Assembly (NCBI GenBank): GCA_021396245.1
Contig: WNYE01000055.1
Coordinates: forward strand, 186,001-250,000
Length of the DNA: 64,000 bases
Reading direction: 5' to 3'
Source: Sporothrix humicola
Taxonomy: Eukaryota; Ascomycota; Sordariomycetes; Ophiostomatales; Ophiostomataceae
This document shows positions 29,511 to 40,769 of this stretch, one piece after another. The stretch's first letter is position 1; the number at the start of each line of letters is the position of its first letter. Made by a program: the position numbers and the translations under genes. Under the pieces are notes generated by a model. It was not told the origin of the DNA, did no database searches, and saw nothing but the letters and a program-made list of their open reading frames with translations.

Positions 29511-31277
29511 TGTGAAGAGAGAACAACAGACACAAAAACGCTCAAAACGCTGAGAGGGTATTGACAAGACGCTGGATGACACAGAAAGACACAAAAGACA
29601 AAAGCAAGTGAGGTCACGATACACACCGTGATGCAACGCACAATGTGAAGAGATCAAAGAAAGAATGAACTAGCAAGGGACAGCGCAGGGACAGGAACAA
29701 CAAATAAAAAATGGCCAACAACCAACAGGCAGTCCAGAAATGAAAAGAACAACAAGCAATAGGAACAACTGGAAAAGGACAGAAAAGGCCCAGGGCGGCG
29801 CGGGCGACAAAGAAGGAATGGAATATTGAACGAACGCGGAAAGATTGATTGATTGAATGCAAAATTGAATGAGGAATCTCGAAAAACCTCAATCAAGAAG
29901 TTGTTTGTCGTTTTCTGGCGCACACCGTCCTTTTATTCATTCTCAATCGTCTCTTCTCTTTTCTTTGCGTTTCATTCTCTTTTCTCTTCTTCTTCTTCTC
30001 TCCTTCTCTTTTCTCTCGCGCGTATACCCGACCGCTCTTTCTTTCCACTTTTTTATGTATCGTCTATCTCTTCGTTGTTCGTTCTATCCTCTTCTCGGCG
30101 GGCTTCACCTACTTTTAAATCGTTTTGGCCGTCAAGGCCCTCTTTTGACCCCCGGTTCGACCACTCAAAAAATTTCAACCTCGCTGTAATTTTGGTAAAT
30201 TTTCACTTTCTCGCACTCACTTCGTCGACTGTGTGTGGACTCAGTGGACTTGCCCCTCTCTCTTGCTTTCTTGCTTTGCCAAAAATGGCACGTCGGAGGG
30301 CCCGCAAAAGACCGCAAAGGGCATGGCGGGAAGGGTAAGAAGGGTAAGAAAAGGATGCGATAATAGGGTTGAGGGTGGTGATGAAAGAAGAGGGGCGAAA
30401 AGCGTAATTGAAAGATAGAAAGATAAAGCAAAGCAATCAATGAGGAATTATGAGTGAAGGAGATGGAGAGTCGAAAGAGGAAAATGAGAGGGGAAAGATG
30501 GTCAAGATGATGAAAAAGTGGAGGAGAATTGATAACAAGGCTTTGGCCCGTAGATTGAATTTCCGTCGCACGGCTGCATTCTCCGATGCGATTTATGAGT
30601 GGCTTTATGGGATTTATGATTTTTATGGGACTCTCTCTTCAGAAGAGTGAGTGAACTGGGTTTGCAAGGCAATAATTGCCGGTATCGAAACATGGTCTGT
30701 TCTGTTTCTTCTTATCTGTTGCCAGTTTCTGTCTTGTTTCCACAGTCTTATCATACCCGGCCATTCCCTGTTTTTATGTTCAACAAGTGACGACTTCACT
30801 TGTCGCAGCCAGGCAAATCGAGACATGAAGTGAAACGAATGAGAAGAAAAGTCAAATATTGACAAAATAAAACTGTACAGTTTGAGAAAATCAATAATTA
30901 CAGCCACTCGCCAACTTTTTGATGACTGCGCAATCATTTATTTATGAGACAATTGACGAAAACCGACGATAATTGAGCTGAATGCCAAAGAAACACGTGG
31001 AAACATCTGAAAAGACGTTTCTCCCATTCCTGCCGATACTCATAACTCTCAAGAGGCGCAAGAGTATTGCATTATGTCTTTTCATGTGCGCCCTTAACTC
31101 TTAATGAAGGTGACAAGTCCAATTTATCCGGAGGGCTCCACGCCGAATCTGTAAAGAGACAATTGAATTGAGAAACATCATCTATTCGGTCATAAGAATG
31201 GCTCAAGTCTGTTTTCTTTTCCTTCGCTATTTTTTGTCTCGTTTGTATTATTTTTGCTTTGATTTATTTCAATCTCG

Positions 31278-31297
31278 TTTTTTTTAAAAAAAAAAAA
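31278..31297. repeat. T8A12 homopolymer junction
   Basis: A run of eight T is followed by twelve A. Another A14 run flanked by TCG on both sides lies at 31384-31397. Such tracts commonly exclude nucleosomes. Confidence 0.85.
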
Positions 31298-34200
31298 TTG
31301 TTTGTTTATTTGTTCTGAAATTGACATGAATAAATAACAACGAATGTACGTTTGTAAATATCATCAGTTTTAATCCCCGTTCGAAAAAAAAAAAAAAATC
31401 GAGAGAAACTTCAATCAATTTTGTTTTGATTTTCATTATCTTGTTGAATTCGTGTATTCTTCACAGAAAAAAAGGTAAGTTTTGATCATAAACGTGTCTT
31501 GAATTGCCCACCTTCCTTCACAACTCCGTCGCACAAGGCTCTCCTATCATTTGGTAGCCTCGGCCGATGTTCGATCATCGAGCGGACGTATGCTCGTGCA
31601 CGCCCCTGCATCTGCCTGGCGAGCTTGACCTGGCCACTCAAGTGATGGCAAGTGACTGGTGGTGGACGCAGGTGTAGACGCAAGAGTGGTGAGACCTGTT
31701 GCGCTGTGTGGTTGAAAGTGGTCCGACACCGGAGCTGTGCCCAGTGCTGGCGGTTACAGGTCACGATGCCTCCAGCGCTTGCTGGAATCTGCTACTGGAA
31801 AGGAGCTGAGCTCTCACAGGGCTCTCTCTGTTGACGTTGTTCTGAAGCCGTCAACTTTGTGTTCTTGCATCATCACGATTGTTGTAATCTCTTATCTCAT
31901 GGTATCCATTCTCCTGCCTCATTCTCTTATCGTTCTCCGAGAGTTGAAACGCCCTCGTGCGCGCCTTCCTCCCTTTCCTTGGGATCGAGAACCAGCAGAG
32001 CCAAGGCAGGACCCAATTGACCCGCTTTCCCCATATTTTCCCCAGGATTTCCACCTGGCTCACGCCCGTCACGCCCACTTTGTTCCCGTGACCCGTACTT
32101 GACGCCAAACCGCTTGGAGCGTTAGCAGGCCCCAGCAGGCTTGTTGGGATGCTATTTGGGAGCAGCAGTACCGAATAGTGGGCTCTTAGTGGACACTCCG
32201 CCTGGGAAGGTCTGCTGTTGAATAGCTGTTAGCTGTTATGGGCGATTACTCGTATGCATCGCGTGTCGCCTGTCACTGTCATCCATTTTGCGCTGTCTTT
32301 CGTCTCGCTAGAACCACTGGAAGGTTTAGTGAGAAGTGGGATGAGGGAAATGGGTGCTCTTGCCCTGTATTCATCGTATTTTGCCGCAATTGCTCTGCCC
32401 CTCATTCTTTCCTTCCCTCTTGGGCCTCTAATCCCCCTCTTTCCATCCCAGCAGACAATCAGGCAAACAGCTCACGAAGGGATCGTTCGCTCGTACGAAT
32501 CGACGACCCACAGTGACCCACTCACAGACTCACAGGGGGGGAAGCTCTTTCCTGCAGGCGACTTGCAGGTACTCTGTAGTGGAGCCCCTCTCTCTTCATC
32601 ATCGCTCTCACTTCATTGTTTCCCTGGTCGGGCCATTATGTCACGCCTGTCACGCATCTTCTTGAGCATCTTACCCCCGCTCTTGTGTACCCGCGCGACC
32701 GTTGGGGTGGTCACGCGATTCAAACCAAGGGATGGCGAGACACTGAAAGGACGACTGCTTGCTCACTGTTCTTTGCTTCTTTGGTTGCTCTTTTCTGTTG
32801 GGCCTTTGCTTCACAGTGCTTCCTTCCTTTTGTGCTGTCCTGCTTTCCTGCTTTCCTTTGATGGGAGTCATGACTTGGAGCGAGGCAACGTAAGACATGA
32901 CCTCCAACTGACTCTCTGCACACTTGTAACTTGCTAGCAAAAGGGGAAGGACAGGGCCAACACGACCAGTAAAGGGGAAACGCCGTTTGGTACGTCAAGT
33001 GCAAGGCACGTTTCCCCACTCGCCAAACGGGAAATCACATCACCTGCCCCTTCCCCAGTCCGCGCCTTCCGTGTGAGGTCATCGAACAACAGGCGACAGA
33101 CAGGCTGACAGGAAAGGGCGATGTTCAATGTTCAGAATGAGCAACAGCCGGGCGGTTATGTTTGCAGGAAGGAGCGATTCACGACAGCAGTCAAACCAAA
33201 ACATCTCTCGTCACAGCATGTTTCTATGGCTACTTGGTTCTTTGGGTATGGCATTCTAGACCTGTTGCAGGCGATTCGCTTTGTCCAAACAGATGTAATA
33301 GGCAAACAATAATGCGCCCGTATTACCCATTGCGCTGTGTGCCATCCCAATCGCTTTGTTTGAGGAGGGGATGCCCAGCCATGGTTCGAGACGTAAGACC
33401 GCGTCGTTTCCCCTCTTCTCAAATGAGGAAAGTACTCGCTCATGTTGGGAAGAGGGGAGCTACGACCGGCCGGGCTCACCAAACTTTTGGACCTTCCTGG
33501 CCAGCCCACGCCCGCGCGCATTCCCACCATAATGTCGCCGGCGCCGTGGCAGGTGATCGATCGTCCATGCCTTGCACTTTCGCCCCCTTTCAACTTGCGC
33601 CTCTCGCTCCTTCTCTCCTGAGAAGTGTACGTGCAAGACTGTCCTTTTGCGTCCTTTTCTCCTCTTTTTACTTCCTTCCATTTCTCACTCCCCTCTCCGC
33701 CGTAGCTCGTTTGTCCAAAGATCCAATAGCTCCTGGGATCCAGCTTGATGTTAGCTCGTGACCTCTTTCTTTGTGTCGTTCTTGCCTGTTTGGTCTGTAC
33801 AAGCCCCCTGGTATTAGCTCTCGCCCCTCTTCTTTCATCAGTCTCCGATGATGTCGTAAGTCTCGCCCATTGGCGAGAATGAGGGTCGCAGCTTCCACTT
33901 TGGAGCTGCTCTGCCGATGATCCCCTTTTCCCATCTGGCCCCCCTCATGTGTGTCGCTCTTACTCTCCTGGCGCGGCATCGGGGCGGGAAAGAGGGTGTT
34001 ACTCAAAGAAGAAAGATACACATCCTAGAGTGCCTTCCACCACCACATCGGGAGTCACACCTCCTCACCACTTGCTTAACGCTCACGCAACCCTATGAGC
34101 ATGCGAGACCATTCAGCCCCCTTTCCCGCTCAATCGCTCCTTCCCCTTGGTTGCTGCTTCCCATCGCGCTCAGCTTCCTTTGCATACACGCACACCCCCT

Positions 34201-34479
34201 CCCCTCCCTCCTTTACCAATCTGTTTTGAGTTTCCCCTCTTTCCCTCTTGCCCTCCCTCTCGGTTTCCTTCATCTACTCATCCTCCCCTTTATATTCTCC
34301 TCTTCCTTTAATTCTGTCCTCTTTCCCCTCTTTATTTCTTCTTCTCTTCTTCCTCTCTTCTCTCTCCCATCTTCTATTGAAGCTTCCCATTCGCAATCAT
34401 CATATCAATTCATCTCACACACCCCAAATCTACATCACACCACACCATCTGCAAGGTCCTGTACCTCACAAACCACTCT

Positions 34480-34689
34480 GTAAGTCAAATCTGGGCGGTT
34501 ACCACCCATATTGAGCTTTGAGCTCAAATCGCCACCTGCCCATCCATATCGCATCTTTCATCATCTGCATCATCTTCTCTGGCATAGCTTCATTCTAGTT
34601 ATTGCTAGAGCTTGATATTTGCAGTTTTGATATCCCATATCATCGTTGAGACCACCTCGCTAACAATATCTTCTCACCCGTGGCATCAG
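34480..34689 (+). other. Candidate 5' UTR intron of the DUF6699-like gene
   Basis: A strong GTAAGT donor at 34480, a CTAAC branch sequence at 34660-34664 and an AG acceptor at 34688-34689 would define a 210-nt intron ending 94 nt before the ATG. It contains a 12-bp palindrome TTTGAGCTCAAA (34517-34528). It is inferred from splice consensus only. Confidence 0.4.
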
Positions 34690-34783
34690 ACCACTCAATT
34701 GATTGACCCAGCCTCTCTGCACCGAGGGCTCTTTTCACTTTTTCTTCCCATCACCAAATCTCACAACCCCCCAATTTCCAACC

Positions 34784-35415
34784 ATGGAACCATTGACGAA
34801 GGTCGATTCCGCCGTCCAGGGTTTGTCGTCGTCGCCTCCCAAGGAGAAGGGCCACCGCAAGACCGGGTCAACATCATACCCAGGTGTACGGAACATTAAC
34901 GATCTCGGTATGTCCAAACCCGCGATATATGACGTTACAATCTCACAAGACCGCATCTAACAATATGCAGAGGCTGAGGGCATCGAGCTGCAGCTCGCTC
35001 CCGAGACACAAAAAACGGGATGGAAGATCAACACGTCACCCAACACGATTGACGACAAGGATATCCTCAAGAAGGTCCTGACAGAACCACCAGTCAAGAG
35101 AATTGACCTGCACTTCCCACTCGGTCTCGAAGTGACCGCACGGAACATGAAGGGCGTCACTATCAAGGATGCCATGGATGCCATCCACAAGGCATTCAAG
35201 AAGCGGGTGAGTCAGCTTACTCTGTATACATTTCCATTCTGTTTCTCATACTGACAACATAGGTCGACGACGAGCTCGAGCTGCCGTACCTGAAGGGCTT
35301 CGAGTGGGACAAGGAGGAGTCCTGGACACGCCTCATTGTGCACCTGCAGCGGGAATCTTCTGCCAGCCACTCCGGCGGTGGCCAGGGTAAGAAGAAGAAG
35401 AACAAGGACGAGTAA
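34784..35415 (+). CDS. DUF6699-like small conserved protein
   Basis: A 170-residue protein from three exons, 34784-34907, 34971-35206 and 35263-35415. The first 40 residues are Ser/Lys/Gly-rich. The conserved part (about 45-155) has ELQLAPETQKTGWKINTSP, then VKRIDLHFPLGLEVTARN, GVTIKDAMDAIHKAF and GFEWDKEESWTRLIVHL; this order of a proline-flanked strand, an EV-x(4)-GVT strand and an amphipathic helix is the pattern of the DUF6699 fold common in fungi. The biochemical role is unknown. The C terminus GKKKKNKDE is basic and unstructured. Both splice junctions keep the conserved block in frame. The assignment to DUF6699 is by pattern and less certain than the gene model. Confidence 0.82.
34908..34970 (+). 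other. Intron 1 of the DUF6699-like gene
   Basis: A 63-nt phase 1 intron: GTATGT donor, CTAAC branch site 12 nt before the exon, and CAG acceptor. Confidence 0.9.
35207..35262 (+). other. Intron 2 of the DUF6699-like gene
   Basis: A 56-nt phase 0 intron: GTGAGT donor, CTGAC branch-like sequence and TAG acceptor. It splits AFKKR from VDDELELP. Confidence 0.88.
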
Positions 35416-36806
35416 TGAATCCTCGGCCCCCGGGTCCGGGTGGTGTAGTGGATTCTACGGGATTCTGTTTTCAAGACAGAATCACGTTGCGTCCCCACCA
35501 ATCCCTTTATGGACATTCTCTACTATTCTTCATTCTTTGCCATCTCAATATTTCTTTGGAGGGCACTGAATCCGACAAGATCAAGAGGACTTCAAGCCCC
35601 TGAGCGGCGCACAGCCTCTCCTTGCCTTAGCTGAGGTTGAGGCAAACGCCGCCCTCGCGGCCCAACGCCCCTTTTTCGCGTCCTTGTGCAAATCACCACT
35701 TGTGGAAGTAAAGACCTTTTTTTTATTATACAGAGAAAGACGAAAAGACTAGCCCCAGGAGGACTAGAGGTAGCAGGATCAATTGACTCTTGCTGCGAAA
35801 CTGGCTCTCCCTAAAAGAGACGGAAGATGACTGCTGTGTAATGTGTGAATATGTGTGCTGCACCTTGCCGTAACAGCTGGATTATCGTACGATATCGGCA
35901 GAGCTGAACAGCTGTTCTCCAACGACCCCCAAAGTCCACAAAGGGCTGTAAGAGTGCCGTACTCTCCAAATGGCATGATATGCAAGGTACAGACAGGGGA
36001 GAAACCAAGACAGTTTGGAGAGCTTGAACAGCTTGAACAGCTCCAATGAACTTCCTCAGGGGAAAACAGCTCGAGGGAGCATCGCTTCGGGACAAGGCTG
36101 TAGCCGGTTCTTTTGGTTCCTGACTTGCTCAGGAGTAACGGGTTGGCCGGTCTGACGGTCTAGATCAAGTAAACATGGTCATTTTAGTGACGTACAGATG
36201 TGTCTGCCACATGCTTGACGGACCTTGACAGGAGCTCTGAAGTGTGTCATTGAAGTGGTAGGAGGGTGCTCTCGAACAAAGTCTCGTGATCTGGATCGTA
36301 CTGTGCGGCGATGATATAGCTCTTGTAGAAAACACTGTGATTGGCTGGCGGCGTTAAGCCGAACAAAGCGAACAAAGGAAAGGGCGGAATGGTGGTGCTG
36401 GCGGAATCGCCTTTCGTCGGCTAGTGTCGGTCGCGCGGCGCGATTTGGTCCCTTTTGGTCCCCTCCTTCCTCACCAAGAAAGCGACATCATTGACAAGTA
36501 CAGAGTATCACCAGGCATTCTAGTGAACCGTTGGAAACGATGCGACGGCAGACGGCACCCCACGGGGCTGTTGGCAGCCCTTTCAACGTCATAATGGTGG
36601 CTGCTCCCTCTGGAAAGGAGGGTAAGACGCAAGGTTTTCTTTTCTTCTTGTTCTCGTGAAGCTGTTACTTTTATTCGGTTCCCTTCTTCTTCTTTTTGTT
36701 TGTTTCTTTTGTTTCTTTTGGATAGTATCTACAGCATAGCGTCACATACATCTTCTTTGGATACTCAATTGGAGCCATTGCATTACACAATTACCAATTG
36801 CCCGCC
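35416..36806 (+). other. Intergenic region upstream of homogentisate dioxygenase
   Basis: The first 100 nt hold a cloverleaf-like foldable element (35439-35499) in the 3' UTR of the previous gene. From 35,870 to 36,075 there are five AACAGCT motifs, one inside the palindrome GAACAGCTGTTC (35906-35917). T-rich sequence at 36,630-36,720 is probably the leader of the dioxygenase gene. No further gene was found. Confidence 0.55.
35439..35499 (+). other. Cloverleaf-like structured element in a 3' UTR
   Basis: Outer stem GGTGG/CCACC encloses three hairpins: GTAG-TGGATT-CTAC, an 8-bp stem GATTCTGT/ACAGAATC with the 7-nt loop TTTCAAG, and ACG-TTG-CGT. TGGTGTAGTGGA at 35441-35452 fits a pol III A box. 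A canonical B box (GGTTCGANNCC) is missing and the D and T arms are too short, so it is not a standard tRNA. Confidence 0.3.
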
Positions 36807-38346
36807 ATGCCCGTCACCGAGTTCAGCGTCAAGGAGAAGTACCGTTACCAGAACGGCTTCGATTCATATCACCAGTAGGTTCTTTCCTTCCTGGAGCTCC
36901 AATGGTTCATTCCATATAGCGTGCTAACAACACACACTTTTCTCCAGAACTGAAGCCGTTCCTGGTGCCTTGCCAATCGGCCAAAACTCTCCCCAGAAAC
37001 CGCCCTATGGCCTCTACGCCGAGAAGCTCTCGGGCACTGCATTTACAGCCCCTCGCCACGAGAACAAGCAGTCCTGGCTCTACCGCATCACGCCCGCCTG
37101 CTCGCTGAGTCCGTTTACAGCCGAAAAAGACGACGTCGCTACACACGAAGCCAAGAATGCCGAATCACTCCACTACCTCCCCGACCAGTTCCGCTGGGAC
37201 CCGTTCCCCGACCCGGACCCTGCCTCGGAACCGACCGATTTTGTCAACGGTCTGCGCCAGATTGCCGGCGCCGGCGACCCGACCCTGAAGCAGGGCCTTA
37301 GCATCTTTGTGTACTCGGCCAACCAGTCCATGGCCGCCAACTCGGCCTTTTACTCGGCCGACGGCGATTTCCTGATTGTGCCGCAGGCGGGCGTGCTGGA
37401 CATCCGCACCGAGCTGGGCTGGATCCTGGTGCGGCCGCTGGAGATTTGCGTGATTCCGCGGGGTGTGCGGTTCCAGGTGCTGGTGCACGAAAACGAAAAT
37501 GGGAGAATTGCTCGCGGCTATGCGCTCGAGCTGTACCAGGGACACTTCCAGCTGCCCGAGCTGGGCCCGATTGGATCGAACGGCCTGGCCAATGCCCGCG
37601 ATTTCCAGATTCCGGTCGCCTGCTTTGATGAGCCGTCGAGCGACAGCGAGGCCCCAAAGGAGTTTGTGATTAGGGCCAAAGTCAACCGCCGCGTCTACCG
37701 CGCCACGCAGGCGCACTCGCCCTTTGACGTCGTCGCCTGGCACGGCCTCTACTATCCGTACAAGTACGACCTGGGCCGGTTTAATGTGATCGGCTCCATC
37801 AGCTTCGACCACCCGGACCCCTCGATTTTCACCGTGCTGACAGCCCCCTCCGAACACGTCGGCACCGCCGTCGCCGACTTTGTCATTTTCCCGCCCCGCT
37901 GGCTCGTTGGCGAGAACACTTTTAGGCCGCCCTGGTACCACCGCAACACCATGAGCGAGTACATGGGCCTGCTGGCGGGCGACTATGACGCGAAAAAGGC
38001 CGGCGCCGGTGGGTTTGTCCCCGGCGGCGGCAGCCTGCACAACACGATGAGCGGGCATGGCCCCGACGGTGCCAGCTACGAAAAGGCGCGCAACGAGCCG
38101 CAGCCGCAGAAGCCGGCCAAGGTGGGGATGCACAGCTGTGCGTTCATGTTTGAGACGTGCCTGATGCTGGGCGTGACGTCGTATGCGCTGGGGGCGACGA
38201 AAAAGGTTTCTTCAGAAGGTGGAAACACAACAGAACAGCCGGTGCTGCAGCACGAATACGTGACGCACAGCTGGGGCAAGCTGCCGCGGTTCTGGGAACG
38301 GCCAGAATGCGCAGGCGCGGCCGACAGTCATCTGCTGAAAGAGTAG
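36807..38346 (+). CDS. hmgA: Homogentisate 1,2-dioxygenase
   Basis: A 488-residue enzyme from exons 36807-36874 and 36948-38346; splicing gives YHQTEAVPGALPIGQNSP, as expected for the family. It opens the ring of homogentisate to maleylacetoacetate in tyrosine/phenylalanine catabolism, in the cytosol, using Fe(II). The iron ligands of the human enzyme correspond to H354 and E360 (in WYHRNTMSEYMG) and H393 (in GHGPD). Other hallmarks are LYAEKLSGTAFTAPR, DFLIVPQAGVLDI and PGGGSLHNTM. Length is slightly above the usual 440-470 because of a three-residue insert before GGFVPGGGS and a longer C-terminal region. The next pathway genes (fumarylacetoacetase, maleylacetoacetate isomerase), which neighbour it in some fungi, are absent here. 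Confidence 0.96.
36875..36947 (+). other. Intron of the homogentisate dioxygenase gene
   Basis: A 73-nt phase 2 intron: GTAGGT donor, GCTAAC branch site and CAG acceptor. It lies 22 codons after the ATG. Confidence 0.92.
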
Positions 38347-38695
38347 ATGGAGCGCAGTCAACGAAATACGAATAAGCATGATCTCAGAATGATACATTGT
38401 AAGGATAGTTTGAATAAAAGCAATGGAATTTAGCACATAATTTGAATCAAGCTGCATGGCAGTCAGCAAAGATGTCTCGTCAAATGCAGTATCTTATCAT
38501 TAAACATATATACCTAAGATTCCTGTATCCGTCCTCCATTGTATATGAAATGTATGTACCAAAAACCAAAGCCGTAAACCAAAACCAAAAATGCCAGAAG
38601 GGTCATGTATCCTAACAAATGTCCAAAAAAATCATAAAGTCGTTATATCGTAACAAACATATCGCACAATTCAAATCACACATCATTCCCCCTCC
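38347..38695. other. Convergent intergenic region
   Basis: AT-rich 3' flanks of the dioxygenase (+) and the methyltransferase (-). AATAAA at 38413-38418 is a likely polyadenylation signal for the dioxygenase. Nothing else was seen. Confidence 0.6.
38413..38418 (+). terminator. Candidate polyadenylation signal of the dioxygenase gene
   Basis: AATAAA lies 67 nt after the stop codon in AT-rich sequence. It is a consensus match only. Confidence 0.4.
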
Positions 38696-40289
38696 TTACA
38701 TTGGCTTCTGCGCATAGGTGACGTGCATCGGGAAGTAGGCGTGCACCGACGTGTCCATGATGGCCTTGCGCACGTCGACCAAGAAGATCTCGATCTGCGT
38801 CGATGTCCACCCCAGACCGCCGGCCGTCTTGCCCAGCGGCCGCTGCGACCATCCACGTAGGCCTTCGAGCAAAGCTTGCCGCAGCAGAAGGCCACACCGC
38901 CGCATCTCCTTTTGCTGCGGCCAGTTGCCCAGCGGGCACTTGTGCCGCACCGTCTGGATCCCCGTGAACCCGGCCTCGGCCAGCTCCTGCGTCATAATGT
39001 TTTCCATGCGCTGCGGGCCGCTCGGGTAGTCCATGGCGGCGCTAAAGAGCTCGCCGCCGCCGGCGAGCCGGTCCGAAGTGCGCAGGCCTGCGGTGATGTA
39101 CGAGGCAAAGTCGCGGAGCGCATTGTGCTTTTCGCTGTCGGGCGGCAGGGTGCCGTCGTCGCAGCTCATTTGCGGCACGAGCTCCTGGAACTCGATGAAG
39201 CCGCCCGGCTTGAGGTGGTGGAAGGCGCGCCGCATGAGGGCGGCGCGGTCGTCGACGGCCCAGAGGGAGAAGCGCATATGAATCAAGTCAAAGCAGTTGG
39301 GCGGCAAAGCCCAGTCGACTTCAAAGTCGTCAATGGTAAAGCTGACGTTGGGCGGGACGTAGGCGGGCTGGATGGGCGAGAGGTCGATGCCGCGGACGAC
39401 CGAGGTGGGGAATTGTTCGGCGACTGAGATGTTAGCGAGCGAACGCAGTGAGCGAGGAAAAGAGAAAAAAAAGCTTACCATCCATGGCCCAGATGCCGGT
39501 GCCGGTGCCGAGGTCGTAGACCATGCCGCCGGCCCTGAGGTTTGCGTCGACGGGCGCGTAGAACAGGCGGTTCTGCATGAGGAGCAGGGCCATGTTGTGC
39601 TTCATATCGTCGCGGTTCTGCTCGGTCTCGTCGTTGGGCAGGGCGTAGAGTTTGCTGCCGCTACGGCTGCTTGCGACGGACCCTCCGCCAGCACTATTCG
39701 AGTTTGTGGGCGAAATGGGCGGCGACCGCTGGAAGCCGTGGAACTGCATGCCGGCCTCGTAGACGTGCTCGGCGACGGTGCTGGAGACGGAGGCTGTGTA
39801 GTACTCTTCACCGGCTGCTGCTGCAGCTGCAGCGGCGGCAGCTTCTGCGGCGGCAGGATCTTCTGGCGTGGTGGACGACGACGAAGATCCGGAAGGATGG
39901 GTACTCGCCGCGCCGTAGTGGTGGTCGTAGTAGCCGTGGTTGCCGTTGGTGCCCTCGGCAGCATAGTACCCGCCAGAGCCGGCAGACTCGTCGTAGTCAT
40001 AGTAGTACTCGCCGGCGGAAGGGTCGTAACCAGCGTACAGCCCGGAAGGGTCTTGGCCGTTAGCCGAGGCGCCGTCCACGGAGCCGTCACCGCCGCGGAG
40101 CTTCTTTCGTGGATTGTTGCTGCTGTTTCCACTCCCGCTACCGCTGCCATTACTGCCGCCGCTGTGCCGTGACGAAGACGATGATGCATGGCCCCCACCG
40201 GACCGGTGCCGATGGCCGCTGCTGCTTCCGCCGCCGTGGTGACGGTGCCGGCTGCTGCTGCTAGCCGAGGGTGGAGAGAAGAACCCCAT
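38696..40289 (-). CDS. LaeA-like SAM-dependent methyltransferase
   Basis: A 512-residue protein from exons 39479-40289 and 38696-39423 (minus strand). Splicing completes the SAM-binding motif I and its helix, VYDLGTGTGIWAMDVAEQFP, starting near residue 257. Further landmarks are GIDLSP (motif II region), FDLIHMRFSLWAVDD (post-motif II) and HHLKPGGFIEFQEL (motif IV region), typical of the fungal methyltransferases related to the secondary-metabolism regulator LaeA. The substrate is unknown. The first 200 residues are disordered: Ser/His/Gly-rich, Tyr-rich (EYYYDYDES) and a poly-Ala run encoded by GCN repeats (about 149-159). No biosynthetic cluster surrounds it, so a LaeA-type role should not be assumed. 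Confidence 0.9.
39424..39478 (-). other. Intron of the LaeA-like methyltransferase gene
   Basis: A 55-nt phase 1 intron: GTAAGC donor, T8-rich stretch, GCTAAC branch site 10 nt before the exon, and CAG acceptor. It splits the SAM-binding motif helix. Confidence 0.92.
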
Positions 40290-40759
40290 TGATGTGGAGG
40301 GGGTAGTTGTTTAAGCTGTAAGATATGTCCGGTATGTTTGGCTGATGTCAAGAGACAGTTGTTGATGTGGTAAAGTGAGGTCTGGACGTTGATATTGAAA
40401 GCTGGGGAGCAAGAGACCGTTTCATTTGAGGGCGAGAGAATAGTCAGGAGTATCTCTTCCGGAGTGTGGTTGTTGGTTGTTGGTGCTTCCGTACGAATGT
40501 TTGGCCAGATCCAGGGACAAAGAAAATCAAATGCCGGGAACTAGTCGAAAAGGGAGTAAGGGGCCGGTCTGTTGGTAAATAAACGAAACACAGAAGAGCT
40601 TTATCTAAAGAGAGGCAACAACCGGAAACGGGATTGGCAAGAAAAGAACGAGGAAGCGAGGAAGAGAAAAGGGAAAGAAGAAGAAGATGCAAAAGCAGAA
40701 GCAGAAACAGAAGCTCGAGGTGGGAAGGGATGGACCCGAGGGTTTGGGAACGGCGGCGG

Positions 40760-40769
40760 TATATAAAAA
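40760..40769 (-). promoter_or_regulatory. TATA-like element, possible methyltransferase promoter
   Basis: A TATATAAAAA sequence lies 470 bp upstream of the methyltransferase ATG. TATATA reads on both strands, and the better match is in fact on the plus strand, where no gene follows. Assignment to the minus-strand gene rests on the CT-rich leader below it. Confidence 0.3.

Larger units (their letters stand above)
29511..34783. other. Long non-coding stretch (5.3 kb)
   Basis: 29,511-29,880 is purine-rich and forms the leader side of the small membrane protein gene. 29,890-30,130 is CT-rich. 30,800-31,480 is AT-rich with long T and A runs. 31,500-34,000 is of mixed composition, with a pseudoknot-prone inverted repeat at 32974-33030. 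34,040-34,783 is the CT-rich promoter and leader of the next plus-strand gene, with a candidate 5' UTR intron. No protein gene could be supported. Confidence 0.5.

Noticed and set aside
32254..32937. A 227-codon plus-strand frame in the 29.5-34.8 kb stretch
   Set aside because: Leu/Ser-rich translation typical of CT-rich DNA. No conserved motif and no coherent start context.
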